Assembly: GCF_900156045.1 (NCBI RefSeq) | Contig: NZ_FTMX01000001.1 | Coordinates: forward strand, 1-64,000 | Length of the DNA: 64,000 bases | Source: Peribacillus simplex | GTDB taxonomy: Bacteria; Bacillota; Bacilli; Bacillales; DSM-1321 | Reading direction: 5' to 3' | Part shown: positions 54,512 through 64,000 of the stretch, one piece after another | How positions within the stretch are numbered: position 1 is the first letter of the stretch | Layout: each line of letters opens with the position of its first letter | The notes under the pieces: model-generated | What the model was told of the DNA's origin: nothing | Database searches by the model: none | What the model saw: only the letters and a program-made list of their open reading frames with translations | Made by a program: the position numbers and the translations under genes

Positions 54512-55780
54512 TTATTTTGCAGAATAATCCTCTTGATAAACGGGAAGGGTTATTGAAATCGTTGTTCCCTTATTCAAAAGGCTAGTTATATGAAGTGTGC
54601 CATTCATCGTTTGGATGGTCTTGACAGCTACCATTGATCCCAACCCTGTCCCTTTTTCCTTGGAACTGTAATAAGGTTCGCCAAAACGATTTATTTGTTC
54701 CTTGTTCATGCCTATTCCATTGTCACTTATTTCGATAATGATATCGAAATTATTTATATAGGAAACAATGCTAAGTTCCCCGCCGTCAGGCATTGCCTCT
54801 ATACCATTTTTAATCAGGTTCAGGAAGCATTGCTTGAAATGTTGAGTATTCCCCCTGGTAATGCCTGGAGCCAACTGTTCAGATATCGTAACTAAATTCA
54901 TGCTGGCCAATGGTTTTATCATTTCAAGTACATATCCTATTTCACGGTTAATTGAAATGGTATCCACTTTTTCAAGTGCAGGTTTTGCAAAAGCTAAATA
55001 TTCACTAATAATGGATTCTGCACTATTAAGCTCTCTGACAACATGCTGTATATATTGTTCCTTTACTTCTTGAGTAAGATCAGGAGCCTTTAGCAGTTGA
55101 ACAAATCCTTTCACAACTGTTAAAGGATTTCTAACTTCATGTGAAATACTGGCCGCAAGCTGACTGACTACCTCCATTTTTTCAAGCCGTATCATTTGTG
55201 TCCGGATTAAAATGGCATCTTTTAAAATTTCCATGATATATACAGCTAAAGCGATAATGAAAGGAGGGAGGATGATAAAGTAAAACAAATACGCCTCCGT
55301 TATATGAAAATAATCAGACATACCGAGTGAAATAAGGCTGGTCAGTATTCCTAGAAACAAAATTAATAATATCGAGCCATTTAGCTTATTTTTTCGATTG
55401 AAATGATTGAATTTGGAAGAAAATAAAGCCGTTATAATAAAGATAACGATATAAACAATTAACGTAAGGAAATTGAAACCATAAAAAGCAAACCTAAAAG
55501 TTAATATGATGACTAACAGGGCAGCCCCTACAGGCCAACCACCATAAAGGGTCCCTATTATAAAAGGAATTTGCCTGAGATCGTGGACACAATATTCATC
55601 TATATAAATAGGAAACTTCATACATAATATAATAGGAATGCTCATGCATGCAGTAATAAGGGTCTTGCCATACTGACTTAACCTTTTGCCATGATCTAAT
55701 AAAAAATAATAAATCAAAATACTTACCAAGATATAAAAGAGGTTATCTAATATGTTTTGATTAATATAAATAAAATTCAT
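54512..55780 (-). CDS. Sporulation-kinase-like sensor histidine kinase
   Basis: This 422-aa protein has six or so membrane segments (1-195). After a short linker comes the H-box QLAASISHEVRNPLTVVKGFVQLL and ATP-binding boxes (NLIKNGIEAM, SDNGIGM, GTGLGSMVAVK). The layout matches KinB-type and 5TM-LYT kinases, which feed phosphate to Spo0F. It has no partner regulator gene, which fits an orphan phosphorelay kinase. The start is ATG 55780. The ligand is unknown. Confidence 0.85.
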   Translation of the reverse strand: MNFIYINQNILDNLFYILVSILIYYFLLDHGKRLSQYGKTLITACMSIPIILCMKFPIYIDEYCVHDLRQIPFIIGTLYGGWPVGAALLVIILTFRFAFYGFNFLTLIVYIVIFIITALFSSKFNHFNRKNKLNGSILLILFLGILTSLISLGMSDYFHITEAYLFYFIILPPFIIALAVYIMEILKDAILIRTQMIRLEKMEVVSQLAASISHEVRNPLTVVKGFVQLLKAPDLTQEVKEQYIQHVVRELNSAESIISEYLAFAKPALEKVDTISINREIGYVLEMIKPLASMNLVTISEQLAPGITRGNTQHFKQCFLNLIKNGIEAMPDGGELSIVSYINNFDIIIEISDNGIGMNKEQINRFGEPYYSSKEKGTGLGSMVAVKTIQTMNGTLHITSLLNKGTTISITLPVYQEDYSAK

Positions 55781-56244
55781 TGGATTCTCCTGAAAAAGTA
55801 ACCGTTTCGTTTATTATACAAGAATAACAGTAAAAAAGAGAATCTTAATAAAGTAATTTATTTACAAAAAGACATTTAAATTCAAAAAAAGAGTTGTTTA
55901 ATAACGCCTATTTAAGAAAATGTATTTATTTAGAAAGTTTGTCGTTAGATTGTTTTATAGGGATGGATGAAGTGGAGAATGAAGAAGTTAAACTTCATGG
56001 AAGAAAGGATTAGCATAGAATGGTTTTCCAACATGGTTAAATAGTGAGACAATAAATTTCAATGTCTATTGCCATCCAATAATGATACAAATCCCTCTTC
56101 ACTCCCATTTTTTCTCTTTTCTAACGTAGTGGAATGCCTTCCAGCTTTGCTGAAAGCAAAAGCCGAAAGTGTGATTCAATTGAGTTTAAATGAGTGAAAA
56201 TAGATAATGGCAATTAAATAGTCTAATGAAGTTTAAATTTTCGG
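55781..56244. other. Gene-free 464 bp
   Basis: Only short chance frames are present (for example 16 codons beginning near 55964). The first part is the kinase promoter, AT-rich; the rest lies beyond the end of the dehydrogenase gene at 56245. I see no repeat or RNA here. Confidence 0.5.
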
Positions 56245-57297
56245 TCATTTACTTGCAAAAGGATCTTTGTTCCCATAGTTATCACTGTGAATGACGTTGG
56301 AAGTGAGATAGTTATAGATTTCATCAACAATTTCGATTCCGTTTTGTTCACTTTCTTTTTCCCTTGAAGCACTCCCTTGACCGGGATATGTAACATGATC
56401 GAATCCGGGTGCTGGCTTCATCCCGCTTAAATCAGCCATTGTCTGGGAAATGTTTTGCTTGAATATTTCGGAGTTTGTGAAGAATCCCGGATGTATGACA
56501 ATATGCAGCTGCCCAAGATTACGGCCTTGGGAAAGGTCGCCATATAGGGTAGAGACCCGGTTCCCGAAGGGCAGTCCCAATAAAATGCCGGATAAAATGT
56601 CCACCATCATCGCTAGCCCGAATCCTTTTGCGCCGGCAATCGGCAATAATCCATTGACCTGAAAAGGGTCCGTTGTAGGTTCACCCTGTTGATCCACTGC
56701 CCAGTTGTCCGGGATTGATTCGTTTTTTGAACGTGCATCGAGGATTTTTCCCCAAGCCTTTACTGTGGTCGCCATATCAAAAGTGATCATTTCGTTATCT
56801 TTTGACGGAGCGGCGAATGCGATGGGGTTAGTTCCGTAATAGGGCTCCGAACCGCCAAACGGGACTGCCATCGGATCGGCCTGGCAAACTGAAATTCCAA
56901 TCAAACCTTCTTTTGCTGCTTGTTGAACAAAGTAGGAAAGAGCCCCGCTGTGGGAAATTCTCTTTACCCCAACGAATGCAACGCCTGTTTCTTTTGCAAT
57001 TGCAATCGCTTCATCCATCGCTAGTTTTGCTGCAACGTGACCAGGGCCATTATCACCATGATACACGCCTGCACTTGGTCCAGTTTTTTCGAATGTAAAA
57101 TTAGGGTTGGTGTTGATGCCGCCTTTGGCGATTCTCTCAGAATAATATTCAACCCGGATAGCCCCGTGTGAATGAATTCCTCTTGCATCTGCAAAGGCGA
57201 GCACATCAGCCACGATGTCAGCGTGTCCTTCTTTGAGGCCTGCCTTGTGCAGTTTAGTCTTGATCAAGTTTTTTAAAGTTTCCTTTGGGATTTTCAA
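56245..57297 (-). CDS. allD: AllD-like ureidoglycolate/malate-type dehydrogenase (Ldh family 2)
   Basis: This 350-aa NAD-dependent enzyme of the MDH/LDH2 family matches E. coli ureidoglycolate dehydrogenase along its length. Shared stretches include ADARGIHSHGA, RVEYYSERI, SHSGALSYFVQQAAKEG, YGTNPIAFAAP, TFDMATTVKAWGK and LLGLPFG. The TTG at 57297 has AGGGGGG before it. No other allantoin gene is near, so its substrate here may be another hydroxyacid. It is next to a GntR gene on the same strand. Confidence 0.85.
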   Translation of the reverse strand: MKIPKETLKNLIKTKLHKAGLKEGHADIVADVLAFADARGIHSHGAIRVEYYSERIAKGGINTNPNFTFEKTGPSAGVYHGDNGPGHVAAKLAMDEAIAIAKETGVAFVGVKRISHSGALSYFVQQAAKEGLIGISVCQADPMAVPFGGSEPYYGTNPIAFAAPSKDNEMITFDMATTVKAWGKILDARSKNESIPDNWAVDQQGEPTTDPFQVNGLLPIAGAKGFGLAMMVDILSGILLGLPFGNRVSTLYGDLSQGRNLGQLHIVIHPGFFTNSEIFKQNISQTMADLSGMKPAPGFDHVTYPGQGSASREKESEQNGIEIVDEIYNYLTSNVIHSDNYGNKDPFASK

Positions 57298-57379
57298 CCA
57301 TACCGCCCCCCTGAAAATGAAATGTTTTCAAATCCGTTACTGATATCAGAAGAAGTTAATCCTCGATAGCTTCCAAGTA

Positions 57380-58045
57380 TTATCTCTTTGTTCTCTCCAA
57401 TAAACGATCTATGGAATCTTGTATATGGCTGGAGATTGCAATCTCGGCTCTATATACATCCCTTGTCCGGATGGCTTCAATGATTTCCATATGTTCCGAT
57501 GGTGCGTCTTTTTGGTCGATCTCACCTTTGACATGATAAAACCGGCCTATATGAAGATGGCAGTGCATGCCTTTATACGCTTCATATAAAAACGAGTTTC
57601 CTCCAGCTTTCATGATGACGTGGTGAAATTGTTGATCTAAATGAGTGAAATCGAGTATTTTTTTGTTGGAAGCACCTGTGTTTGTGGAAAACATCTCATC
57701 TGTAAGCGCGGCCATTTCTTCCGTTGCGCTTACATTATTTAAGCGGATCATATTCCGGACCGCATGCGTCTCCAGTAAAATCCGGGCCTCTAACATTTTC
57801 GCCATATTTTCCGCATCTAATATGTCACTGACGCGATACCCCTTATTGGGTTCTAAAACAACTAAGTTCTCGGAATGGAGACGAGACAATGCTTCTCTGA
57901 GAGGTATGGCACTAATGTTGATTTCCCGGGTTAAATGGCTGATGTTGATTTTTTGGCCCGGCGATAAATCCCATTCAAAAATCTTTTCCTTTAATAAATT
58001 GTATACATATTCCGTTGTCTCTCCGCGTTCTTTTTCCTTTATCAT
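57380..58045 (-). CDS. GntR-family (FadR/FCD type) regulator
   Basis: This 221-aa protein has an N-terminal winged HTH (YVYNLLKEKIFEWDLSPGQKINISHLTREINISAIPLREALSRLHSENLV) and a C-terminal FCD ligand domain. The metal or ligand histidines appear in HLDQQFHHVI and HMEIIEAI. It lies between allD and the divergent aldehyde/alcohol dehydrogenase operon, so it probably controls both. I chose ATG 58045, with TAGGGG upstream. The ligand is likely a hydroxyacid or aldehyde acid. Confidence 0.9.
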   Translation of the reverse strand: MIKEKERGETTEYVYNLLKEKIFEWDLSPGQKINISHLTREINISAIPLREALSRLHSENLVVLEPNKGYRVSDILDAENMAKMLEARILLETHAVRNMIRLNNVSATEEMAALTDEMFSTNTGASNKKILDFTHLDQQFHHVIMKAGGNSFLYEAYKGMHCHLHIGRFYHVKGEIDQKDAPSEHMEIIEAIRTRDVYRAEIAISSHIQDSIDRLLERTKR

Positions 58046-58437
58046 CGAAATGCCCCTAACTTGAAAAAATTCTATGAGAAAAAGTGTTATTGTATATTGG
58101 TGTAACAACTTAAATTATATCTGAAGTAACTTAAAACGTATTTACCCTATCAATAAGATAAGGTGAATCCATATTGATATCAAGAATAGACAGTTTGGAA
58201 GAGACCGACTAGTCTGCTGGAAAGCTGTAAAAATATATCTTCCTTACTGATAATTATATATGATATTTGATAGAATTTGGAGAAATTATATATAAAATCA
58301 TTCAAATAATTATGAAATATTTAATCTATATTTATTATTTTTTCTTAAAAACGCTGTAATATCAATGTTTTTAAATAATAAACTGAATCTTTTTAATTTT
58401 AAATATTTACATAATTGTATATTATGTGATATATTTT

Positions 58438-58546
58438 CGGAAACGATTACATATGATTTTTGAAATAGGACTCTATGAGATAAACAGTTTGCTAAAGAGT
58501 ATTGATAGGCAGACAAAATTATAAGTTTGAAATGAAAGCGCTTTAC
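58438..58546 (+). promoter_or_regulatory. Two cre-like sites in the dehydrogenase operon leader
   Basis: CGGAAACGATTACA (58438-58451) and TGAAAGCGCTTTAC (58533-58546) each differ from the CcpA consensus at two positions, and the second has the full AAGCGCTT core. The region from 58046 to 58643 has no gene; it is very AT-rich (about 58250-58440) and holds the divergent promoters. Confidence 0.45.
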
Positions 58547-58643
58547 CTGAAGCGTTTTCCTGATTGAATTTATTCCATCTATTAGCAGAAATAACTGTGA
58601 AGTGAAAAAATGTGATCGTTATTTTTCAAAGGAGGAATCTTCA

Positions 58644-60086
58644 ATGAGCACATCGCTTAGTAGAAAAAATGTATTTTATGGCCATTTCATAAATGGGCAA
58701 TGGATATCCGATCAACATACAATCGCTGTTATGAACAAATATAATAAAGAAGAAATTGCCCAGATTGGCAGGGCATCCCGCGAAATTGTTTCTGAAGCGG
58801 TGACCAATGCATTGGAAACCTTTAATACGAGAAAGCTAGATTCCGGTCAACGCTACGAGATTTTAATGCGTGCAGCGGAAATCGCGAAAGAAAGAAAAGA
58901 AGAGCTGGCGATGATTCTGGTTCGGGAAGTCGGTAAAGTATTGAAGGACGCCAGAGGGGAAATCGATAGAGGAATTCAAACAATGATTGCATCAGCTGAA
59001 GAAGCAAAACGGATTGCCGGTACGGGCGTTCCTTTGGGGCAGTCTGGAAACGACAATAAGATGGCTTTCACCATCCGGGTTCCTGTTGGAGTAATCGGTG
59101 CGATCACCCCGTTTAACTTCCCGTTCAATCTCACCATCCACAAGGTGGCTCCTGCGTTGGCAGCGGGAAATACAATCGTTTTGAAGCCGGCTGAAATGAC
59201 GCCGCTCATTGCATGCAAGATAGCAGAAATCTTTTCCGAAGCTGGATTGCCCGCAGGTTTCCTCAATGTGGTCAACGGGTTTGGGCAGGAAACAGGTCAA
59301 TACCTTTTGGAGGATGAACGAATTGCGATGTTCACTTTTACAGGGAGTCCCGGCGTAGGCCGGCACATTAAGAGCAGTACGGGAATTCGTAAGGTTACCT
59401 TGGAATTAGGGAATAACTCCCCAAATATCATTCACAAGGATGTCCCTGATTTAGACAGAGCAGTTGAGCTCTGTGTCACGCGGGGGTATGTGAATGCAGG
59501 GCAAGCCTGCATCTCTGTGCAGCGCATCTACGTTCATAGAGATATCTGCGATGTGTTTGTGGAGAAGGCAGTCAAGGTGGCGAAGGGCTTGAAGGTCGGA
59601 AATCCTGCAGATCCTTCCACGGACATTGGTCCCATGATTTCCGAGAAGGAAGCAAGGCGTGCGGAGGAATGGATTCAGGAAGCTGGGAGTCTAGGGGCCA
59701 AAGTGGTATATGGAGGGAAAAGGAGGGAATCGATCCTGGAACCTACTATATTAATAGATGTGAAACCGGAAATGAAGGTAGTCTGCCAGGAAGTGTTCGC
59801 ACCGGTGATCAGCATCATTCCTTTCGATAGCATCGAGGAGGCTTTCTGTCAGGCCAATGATACGAAGTTCGGCTTACAAGTTGGTTTATTTACATCCGAT
59901 ATCACTTTAGCCATGCGGGCAACACAGGAACTTCATTTTGGCGGTGTGATCATCAATGATGTTTCTACATACCGTGCCGACATCATGCCGTATGGCGGCG
60001 TGAAGGACAGCGGAATTGGCAAAGAAGGACCGCACTATGCCATGCAAGAGATGACAGACGAAAAACTTGTCGTCATCAATCTATAG
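58644..60086 (+). CDS. Aldehyde dehydrogenase (lactaldehyde/sulfolactaldehyde/phosphonoacetaldehyde type)
   Basis: This 480-aa NAD(P)-dependent enzyme has N158 (TPFNFP), E254 (LELGNN) and nucleophile C289 (GQACIS). The end MPYGGVKDSGIGKEGPHYAMQEMT is shared with dehydrogenases of small C2-C3 phosphono-, sulfo- and lactaldehydes, not with betaine-type enzymes. The ATG at 58644 has AAAGGAGG upstream; the frame extends back to 58602 without a good site. It is the first gene of an operon with two iron-type alcohol dehydrogenases. Confidence 0.9.
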   Translation: MSTSLSRKNVFYGHFINGQWISDQHTIAVMNKYNKEEIAQIGRASREIVSEAVTNALETFNTRKLDSGQRYEILMRAAEIAKERKEELAMILVREVGKVLKDARGEIDRGIQTMIASAEEAKRIAGTGVPLGQSGNDNKMAFTIRVPVGVIGAITPFNFPFNLTIHKVAPALAAGNTIVLKPAEMTPLIACKIAEIFSEAGLPAGFLNVVNGFGQETGQYLLEDERIAMFTFTGSPGVGRHIKSSTGIRKVTLELGNNSPNIIHKDVPDLDRAVELCVTRGYVNAGQACISVQRIYVHRDICDVFVEKAVKVAKGLKVGNPADPSTDIGPMISEKEARRAEEWIQEAGSLGAKVVYGGKRRESILEPTILIDVKPEMKVVCQEVFAPVISIIPFDSIEEAFCQANDTKFGLQVGLFTSDITLAMRATQELHFGGVIINDVSTYRADIMPYGGVKDSGIGKEGPHYAMQEMTDEKLVVINL

Positions 60087-60104
60087 ACTTTGGAGGTAAG
60101 GGAT

Positions 60105-61310
60105 ATGAGAAACACATGGGATTTTTATTCTACCGAAAGAATCGTATTTGGAAACGGTGCGATCGGGCAATTGGATTCAATCCTGCAAAGGTTAAAGGCG
60201 AAAAACATTTTGCTCGTTACTGACCCAGGGATCAAAAACGCTGGTATCGTGGATAGAATTTCATCGTTGTTGGAGCAAGCAAATTACGAAACAGTTATCT
60301 ATGACCAGGTCGTACCGGAGCCGCCTGTAGATTCGGCAATGGACTGTTATAAGTTTGCGGAATCTCAAATGGATATTGATGCAGTAATTGGCCTTGGCGG
60401 AGGAAGCAGCATTGATATGGCCAAGATCGTCGCCTTGTTGGTCGCCCATGGTGGACATCCCCTGGACTATTATGGCGGGGAAAACCAGGTTCCCGGACCA
60501 ATCGCCCCTCTTGTAGCGATTCCGACGACGGCTGGAACCGGTTCGGAAGTGACATCAGTAGCGGTATTGACCGATTTGGAAAATAACCTAAAAGTTGGTA
60601 TCTCAGATAACTACCTAAGACCAACCGTTGCTCTGCTTGATCCAGAATTAACGTTAGGGCTTCCCGCTTATGTAACAGCTTGTTCCGGAATTGATGCTCT
60701 GTCACATGCGATAGAGGCATACACAGCCAAACCTTCTGCATACATCCAGGCAGAAGGAAACATTTTATTTCAAGGTTCAATCCCCATAAGCGATGCACTC
60801 GCCTATAGAGCTATTGAATTGATTGCAAAAAACCTGCCGCTTGCTGTGCAGCAAGGAAGCAATCTCGAGGCCCGTTCCAATATGCTAATGGGCAGCCTGC
60901 TTGCAGGAATGTCCTTTTCAAATGCAGGTACAGCTACAGCCCATGCATTGGCCTACCCAATCGGAGGGCTAGTGAAGTCACCGCATGGAGAGGTGACCGG
61001 GCTCTTGCTTCCATATGTCATGGAATATAATGCAACTGTAGAAACAGAAAAAATGGTGAGGATTTCCCAGGCATTCAATGTGAACTCGAATGGCCTCTCC
61101 GATAAGGAAGCCGCTTTGGCTGCTTCAAAAGCTGTGCTTTCCCTGCTTGGGGAAATTGGACTGCCTACAAAGCTGACGGAGATTGGGATCAAAGAAGAAG
61201 ATATTCCCGAAATTGCTGAGAAGACCCTCCAAATCGATCGCCTGATTCGGAATAACCCAAGAGTTCCAACCCAGCACAGTTTAGAAGAATTACTTAGAAA
61301 AGCTTTATAG
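60105..61310 (+). CDS. Iron-containing alcohol dehydrogenase 1
   Basis: This 401-aa group III alcohol dehydrogenase has the nucleotide motif GLGGGSSIDMAK and PTTAGTGSEVT. The iron ligands are in SGIDALSHAIEAY, GTATAHALAYP and SPHGEVTGLLLP. It may reduce an aldehyde formed in this pathway or oxidise the matching alcohol. The ATG at 60105 has TTGGAGG 8 bases upstream. It is similar but not identical to the next gene, so the two are paralogues with different substrates. Confidence 0.92.
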   Translation: MRNTWDFYSTERIVFGNGAIGQLDSILQRLKAKNILLVTDPGIKNAGIVDRISSLLEQANYETVIYDQVVPEPPVDSAMDCYKFAESQMDIDAVIGLGGGSSIDMAKIVALLVAHGGHPLDYYGGENQVPGPIAPLVAIPTTAGTGSEVTSVAVLTDLENNLKVGISDNYLRPTVALLDPELTLGLPAYVTACSGIDALSHAIEAYTAKPSAYIQAEGNILFQGSIPISDALAYRAIELIAKNLPLAVQQGSNLEARSNMLMGSLLAGMSFSNAGTATAHALAYPIGGLVKSPHGEVTGLLLPYVMEYNATVETEKMVRISQAFNVNSNGLSDKEAALAASKAVLSLLGEIGLPTKLTEIGIKEEDIPEIAEKTLQIDRLIRNNPRVPTQHSLEELLRKAL

Positions 61311-61419
61311 ATTGCTTGAAGGAATGGTGTCCCTGGAGGGTTAAGCGTCATTCATGATGGATCTGCAGACCGGGGCCGAAAGGGTTTCACTATCTAATAG
61401 AATATAAATGGAGAGGAAG

Positions 61420-62664
61420 ATGAAAATGTCTCTTTTGCCTTTTACATATAGTATGCCGACACGGGTGGAGTGCGGTAACGGAATATCTGGAAAAACAGGG
61501 GAACTAATTAAGGATTTAGGTGTATCGAGTGTGCTGATCGTAACAGATAAAGGGGTTAGAGGAGCCGGTCTCTTACAAGGCATTGTAAAATCCCTTGCTT
61601 CGGCAAACCTTTATTTTGAGATTTACGATGAGGTGGAGCCTAATCCATCAGCTCAAACAATCCACCAGGGTACAGTGTATCTTAAGCAACAAAAGATGGA
61701 GGCGGTTCTGGCTGTAGGCGGAGGAAGCAGCATTGACACAGCAAAGGGCATCGCTGCAATGGCTACTAATCCCGGCCATATCCTGGATTATGAAGGAGTT
61801 GGAAAGATTTCCAACCATCCGCTCCCTATCATAGCAATCCCGACTACGGCTGGAACGGGCAGTGAAGCTACTAATTCGACAGTGGTAACGAATAAGGACA
61901 CCTCTTTTAAATTAGGAGTACTTAGTTCACTTCTGTTTCCAAAGCTAGCTATATTGGATCCTGCCCTTACATTAAATTTGCCTCAAGAGATCACTGCAGC
62001 AACTGGTATGGATGCTCTGACTCATGCAATTGAATCTTACACCTCCAAATCTGCCAACCCTGTCAGCAAGGCTTTCGCTATGCAGGCCATTAAGATGATC
62101 GGTGAAAATTTAACAAGGTCGTACTTTGTGGGAACGGACATAGAAAGCAGGGAAAACATGCTTATAGCCTCCCTGTTAGCTGGTGCAGCCTTTTCACAAT
62201 CCCGATTGGGTAATGTACACGCCATTTCCCATACATTTGGAGGAGTCTTTAATATCCCGCATGGCATCGCAAATGCAGCACTTTTGCCATTCGTCATGAG
62301 ATTCAATCTGCCGGCATGTGAATATCAGTATAGAGAAATTGCAATAGCTTTAGGAATGGATGTAAGCGGTTTATCCAATGCGCAAGCAGCCGAGAAAGCA
62401 ATCGAAACCATCATCGAAATGAATCGGAGCATGAATATTCCTCTTAATATTAAAGAACTTGGAGTCTCATTGGACGTTTTGCCGAAATTAGTGGAAGATT
62501 CCATGCGAAGCGGTAACGTGGTCGTTAATCCAAGGCTGACGAAGGCATCGGATATCCAACTGATTATAGAGAAGGCTTATGAGGGGGATTTTGAAGGTTT
62601 TAATAATGGTAATCGCAATGCAAGCAGTGCCAAAAGTTCAGTAACGGCCATCGTGAATGTATAA
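61420..62664 (+). CDS. Iron-containing alcohol dehydrogenase 2
   Basis: This protein of about 414 aa has AVGGGSSIDTAKG, PTTAGTGSEATN, TGMDALTHAIESY and HAISHTFGGVFNIPHGIANA. Two of these carry the iron histidines, and the last is typical of the lactaldehyde/butanol dehydrogenase branch. The ATGs at 61408, 61420 and 61426 are all near AGAGG; the first overlaps the site. It is separated from gene 1 by about 110 bases without a clear terminator, so one operon is likely. Confidence 0.9.
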   Translation: MKMSLLPFTYSMPTRVECGNGISGKTGELIKDLGVSSVLIVTDKGVRGAGLLQGIVKSLASANLYFEIYDEVEPNPSAQTIHQGTVYLKQQKMEAVLAVGGGSSIDTAKGIAAMATNPGHILDYEGVGKISNHPLPIIAIPTTAGTGSEATNSTVVTNKDTSFKLGVLSSLLFPKLAILDPALTLNLPQEITAATGMDALTHAIESYTSKSANPVSKAFAMQAIKMIGENLTRSYFVGTDIESRENMLIASLLAGAAFSQSRLGNVHAISHTFGGVFNIPHGIANAALLPFVMRFNLPACEYQYREIAIALGMDVSGLSNAQAAEKAIETIIEMNRSMNIPLNIKELGVSLDVLPKLVEDSMRSGNVVVNPRLTKASDIQLIIEKAYEGDFEGFNNGNRNASSAKSSVTAIVNV

Positions 62665-62799
62665 AAATCATTACATTCGACAATCACCTGGAATTTTCTA
62701 GGGATTTTGAATCAGTTTCCCCTTTTCAACTTTTTTCGGAAATATGGATTTCCCGCAGCATTTTTTCTACCTGAATATAATTTTCTAATGAGGTGACGT

Positions 62800-64000
62800 A
62801 TGAAAAAGACCAATGGAAGATGGCTTGTAGTGGTACTCCTTTTCGTCGCAACAACAATCAATTATATGGATAGGGCAATTCTTGGCATTGCAGGACCTTC
62901 GATGATGAAGGATCTTTCGCTTTCGGCAGTCGAATTCGGGATATTGGGGTCAGCGTTCTTTTGGTCGTATGCCTTAATGCAAATCCCGGTCGGGGTAATC
63001 GTTGATAAATTGGGGGCACGGTTAACGTATTCGATTGCCATTGTTTGGTGGTCGCTCTGTACGGTGTTTACTGGAATGGGACGTTCGCTTGGCGGACTGA
63101 TCGGTATTCGCGTTTTAATGGGAATCGGAGAGGCTCCAGCGTTTCCGACCAATACGCGCGTTATTTCAGACTGGCTGCCGTCACACGAACGGGGCATTGC
63201 AAACGGGATTTTTAATTCCGGTACAGCTATCGGGATTGGCATAACGACACCCATTTTAGCATGGATCATCCAGACTTGGGGATGGCAAGCATCCTTTGTG
63301 GTAATTGGCTCCATCGGTTTTGTATGGCTGGCATTCTGGTTATTCTTTTTCAAAAACCATCCAGAGCAAAGTAAGATTGCAAATGAGGCCGAAGTAGCCT
63401 ATATCAAAGAGGAGCAAACTCAAACCGAAAAAGCGACGACATTAAACATCTCGCCATTTAAATTTTTAAAATTTAGAAGTGTTTACCCTATGTTATATGG
63501 CTTGTTTGCCCATAACTATCTTACTTATTTAATGATGACCTGGCTTCCCACTTATCTTGTAGTCGAAAGGCAAATGACTCTTTTAAAAGCCGGATTTTTC
63601 ACGATGCTACCTTGGATCATGTCCTTTCTGGGAAATATTCTAGGAGGGGTGTTGTCAGATTTCTTGATTAAAAGAGGCTGGAATTCCATCAAAGCAAGAA
63701 AGACTATTTTAACCATAGGCATGCTTTTTCCATTAGCTATTATACCGACGATCTATACAGACAGCGCCCTAATGGCACTTACGTATATCTCAATAGCAAT
63801 CGGCGGTGAAGGATTGGCTGCGGGCATTCTCTGGGCCACTGTTTCGGATGTTGCTCCAAAGGGTGCGGAAGGAAAGCTTGCAGGGCTGCAAAACTTCGTG
63901 GGGAACCTCGCTGGCTGGATAGCTCCAGTCGCAACAGGGATCTTAATAGCGAAGTTCAATAATTTCAATATAGCCCTGATCATACCTGTAGTCATTTGCC
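62800..64000 (+). CDS. MFS anion:cation symporter (partial, runs off the window)
   Basis: The open frame from ATG 62800 (SD GAGGTG) has no stop by 64000, giving 400 codons. It begins MKKTNGRWLVVVLLFVATTINYMDRA and has GEAPAFPTNTRVISDWLP, which is typical of the anion:cation symporter family for sugar acids, hydroxyacids and phthalate-like anions. About ten of the usual twelve membrane segments are in view. It probably imports the substrate of the dehydrogenases before it. The C terminus is missing only because the window ends. Confidence 0.9.
   Translation, partial: MKKTNGRWLVVVLLFVATTINYMDRAILGIAGPSMMKDLSLSAVEFGILGSAFFWSYALMQIPVGVIVDKLGARLTYSIAIVWWSLCTVFTGMGRSLGGLIGIRVLMGIGEAPAFPTNTRVISDWLPSHERGIANGIFNSGTAIGIGITTPILAWIIQTWGWQASFVVIGSIGFVWLAFWLFFFKNHPEQSKIANEAEVAYIKEEQTQTEKATTLNISPFKFLKFRSVYPMLYGLFAHNYLTYLMMTWLPTYLVVERQMTLLKAGFFTMLPWIMSFLGNILGGVLSDFLIKRGWNSIKARKTILTIGMLFPLAIIPTIYTDSALMALTYISIAIGGEGLAAGILWATVSDVAPKGAEGKLAGLQNFVGNLAGWIAPVATGILIAKFNNFNIALIIPVVIC

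Noticed and set aside
54695..55073. Plus-strand frames within the kinase gene at 54512-55780
   Set aside because: They are antisense shadows of the kinase domain; no ribosome site and no family wording.

Overview
The window reads as chromosomal DNA from a spore-forming, competence-capable member of the Bacillaceae, most like the Peribacillus (Bacillus simplex) group. Signs of this are a small acid-soluble spore protein of the SspL type, a ComK-family competence regulator, a GlnK/GlnL two-component pair, the bacillar MapB form of methionine aminopeptidase, low G+C content, strong AGGAGG-type ribosome binding sites and frequent TTG/GTG starts. The genus is an inference from gene content. No rRNA, tRNA, CRISPR array, phage or complete insertion sequence was seen.

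Layout. Bases 1-5,600 hold mapB, D-serine ammonia-lyase with a divergent XRE-cupin regulator, and small enzymes and membrane proteins. Bases 5,900-10,400 hold an amino-acid permease, an argininosuccinate-lyase-family enzyme and a sensor/HTH regulator that look like one catabolic unit. Bases 10,600-12,900 hold a MarR regulator, a threonine-aldolase-like enzyme and an AlaX tRNA-editing protein in one operon with a clear operator. Bases 13,300-15,000 hold a PhnB-like protein and a broken ArsR gene beside its SRPBCC partner. Rifampin phosphotransferase (15,321) is followed by a two-component system with a PepSY protein and by a carbonic anhydrase-SulP pair. A class D beta-lactamase and several single-gene units (hydrolase, TetR/SDR, PTS IIA, VOC, GNAT) follow.

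Bases 29,900-33,300 hold a free-standing copy of the FtsH N-terminal membrane domain, a ZTP-type riboswitch with terminator in front of serA, and a two-gene mini-operon of 31 and 55 codons. Bases 33,400-39,100 hold a YtkA-like lipoprotein with a PepSY membrane protein, a protealysin-like protease with its emfourin-type inhibitor, comK with a structured leader, and an Excalibur protein. Bases 39,400-46,000 hold an atypical Nramp-like transporter with a hydroxyacid dehydrogenase, and a glutamate/dicarboxylate symporter divergent from glnKL. HelD (47,085), sspL and a large rearranged UvrA-like ATPase come next. The last 8 kb is a catabolic cluster: an AllD-type dehydrogenase, GntR regulator, aldehyde dehydrogenase, two iron-type alcohol dehydrogenases and an MFS anion symporter cut by the window end.

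Between the genes lie several families of dispersed repeats. The most informative is a 205-220 bp element with terminal inverted repeats, present six times. Four copies are flanked by perfect 8-bp target duplications, one by a duplication with a single mismatch and one by a longer direct repeat. This is the signature of a non-autonomous transposon (MITE). The other main observation is that the rph and helD genes, 32 kb apart and both linked in other bacteria to rifamycin resistance, share an almost identical 5' leader, which suggests a common regulatory device.
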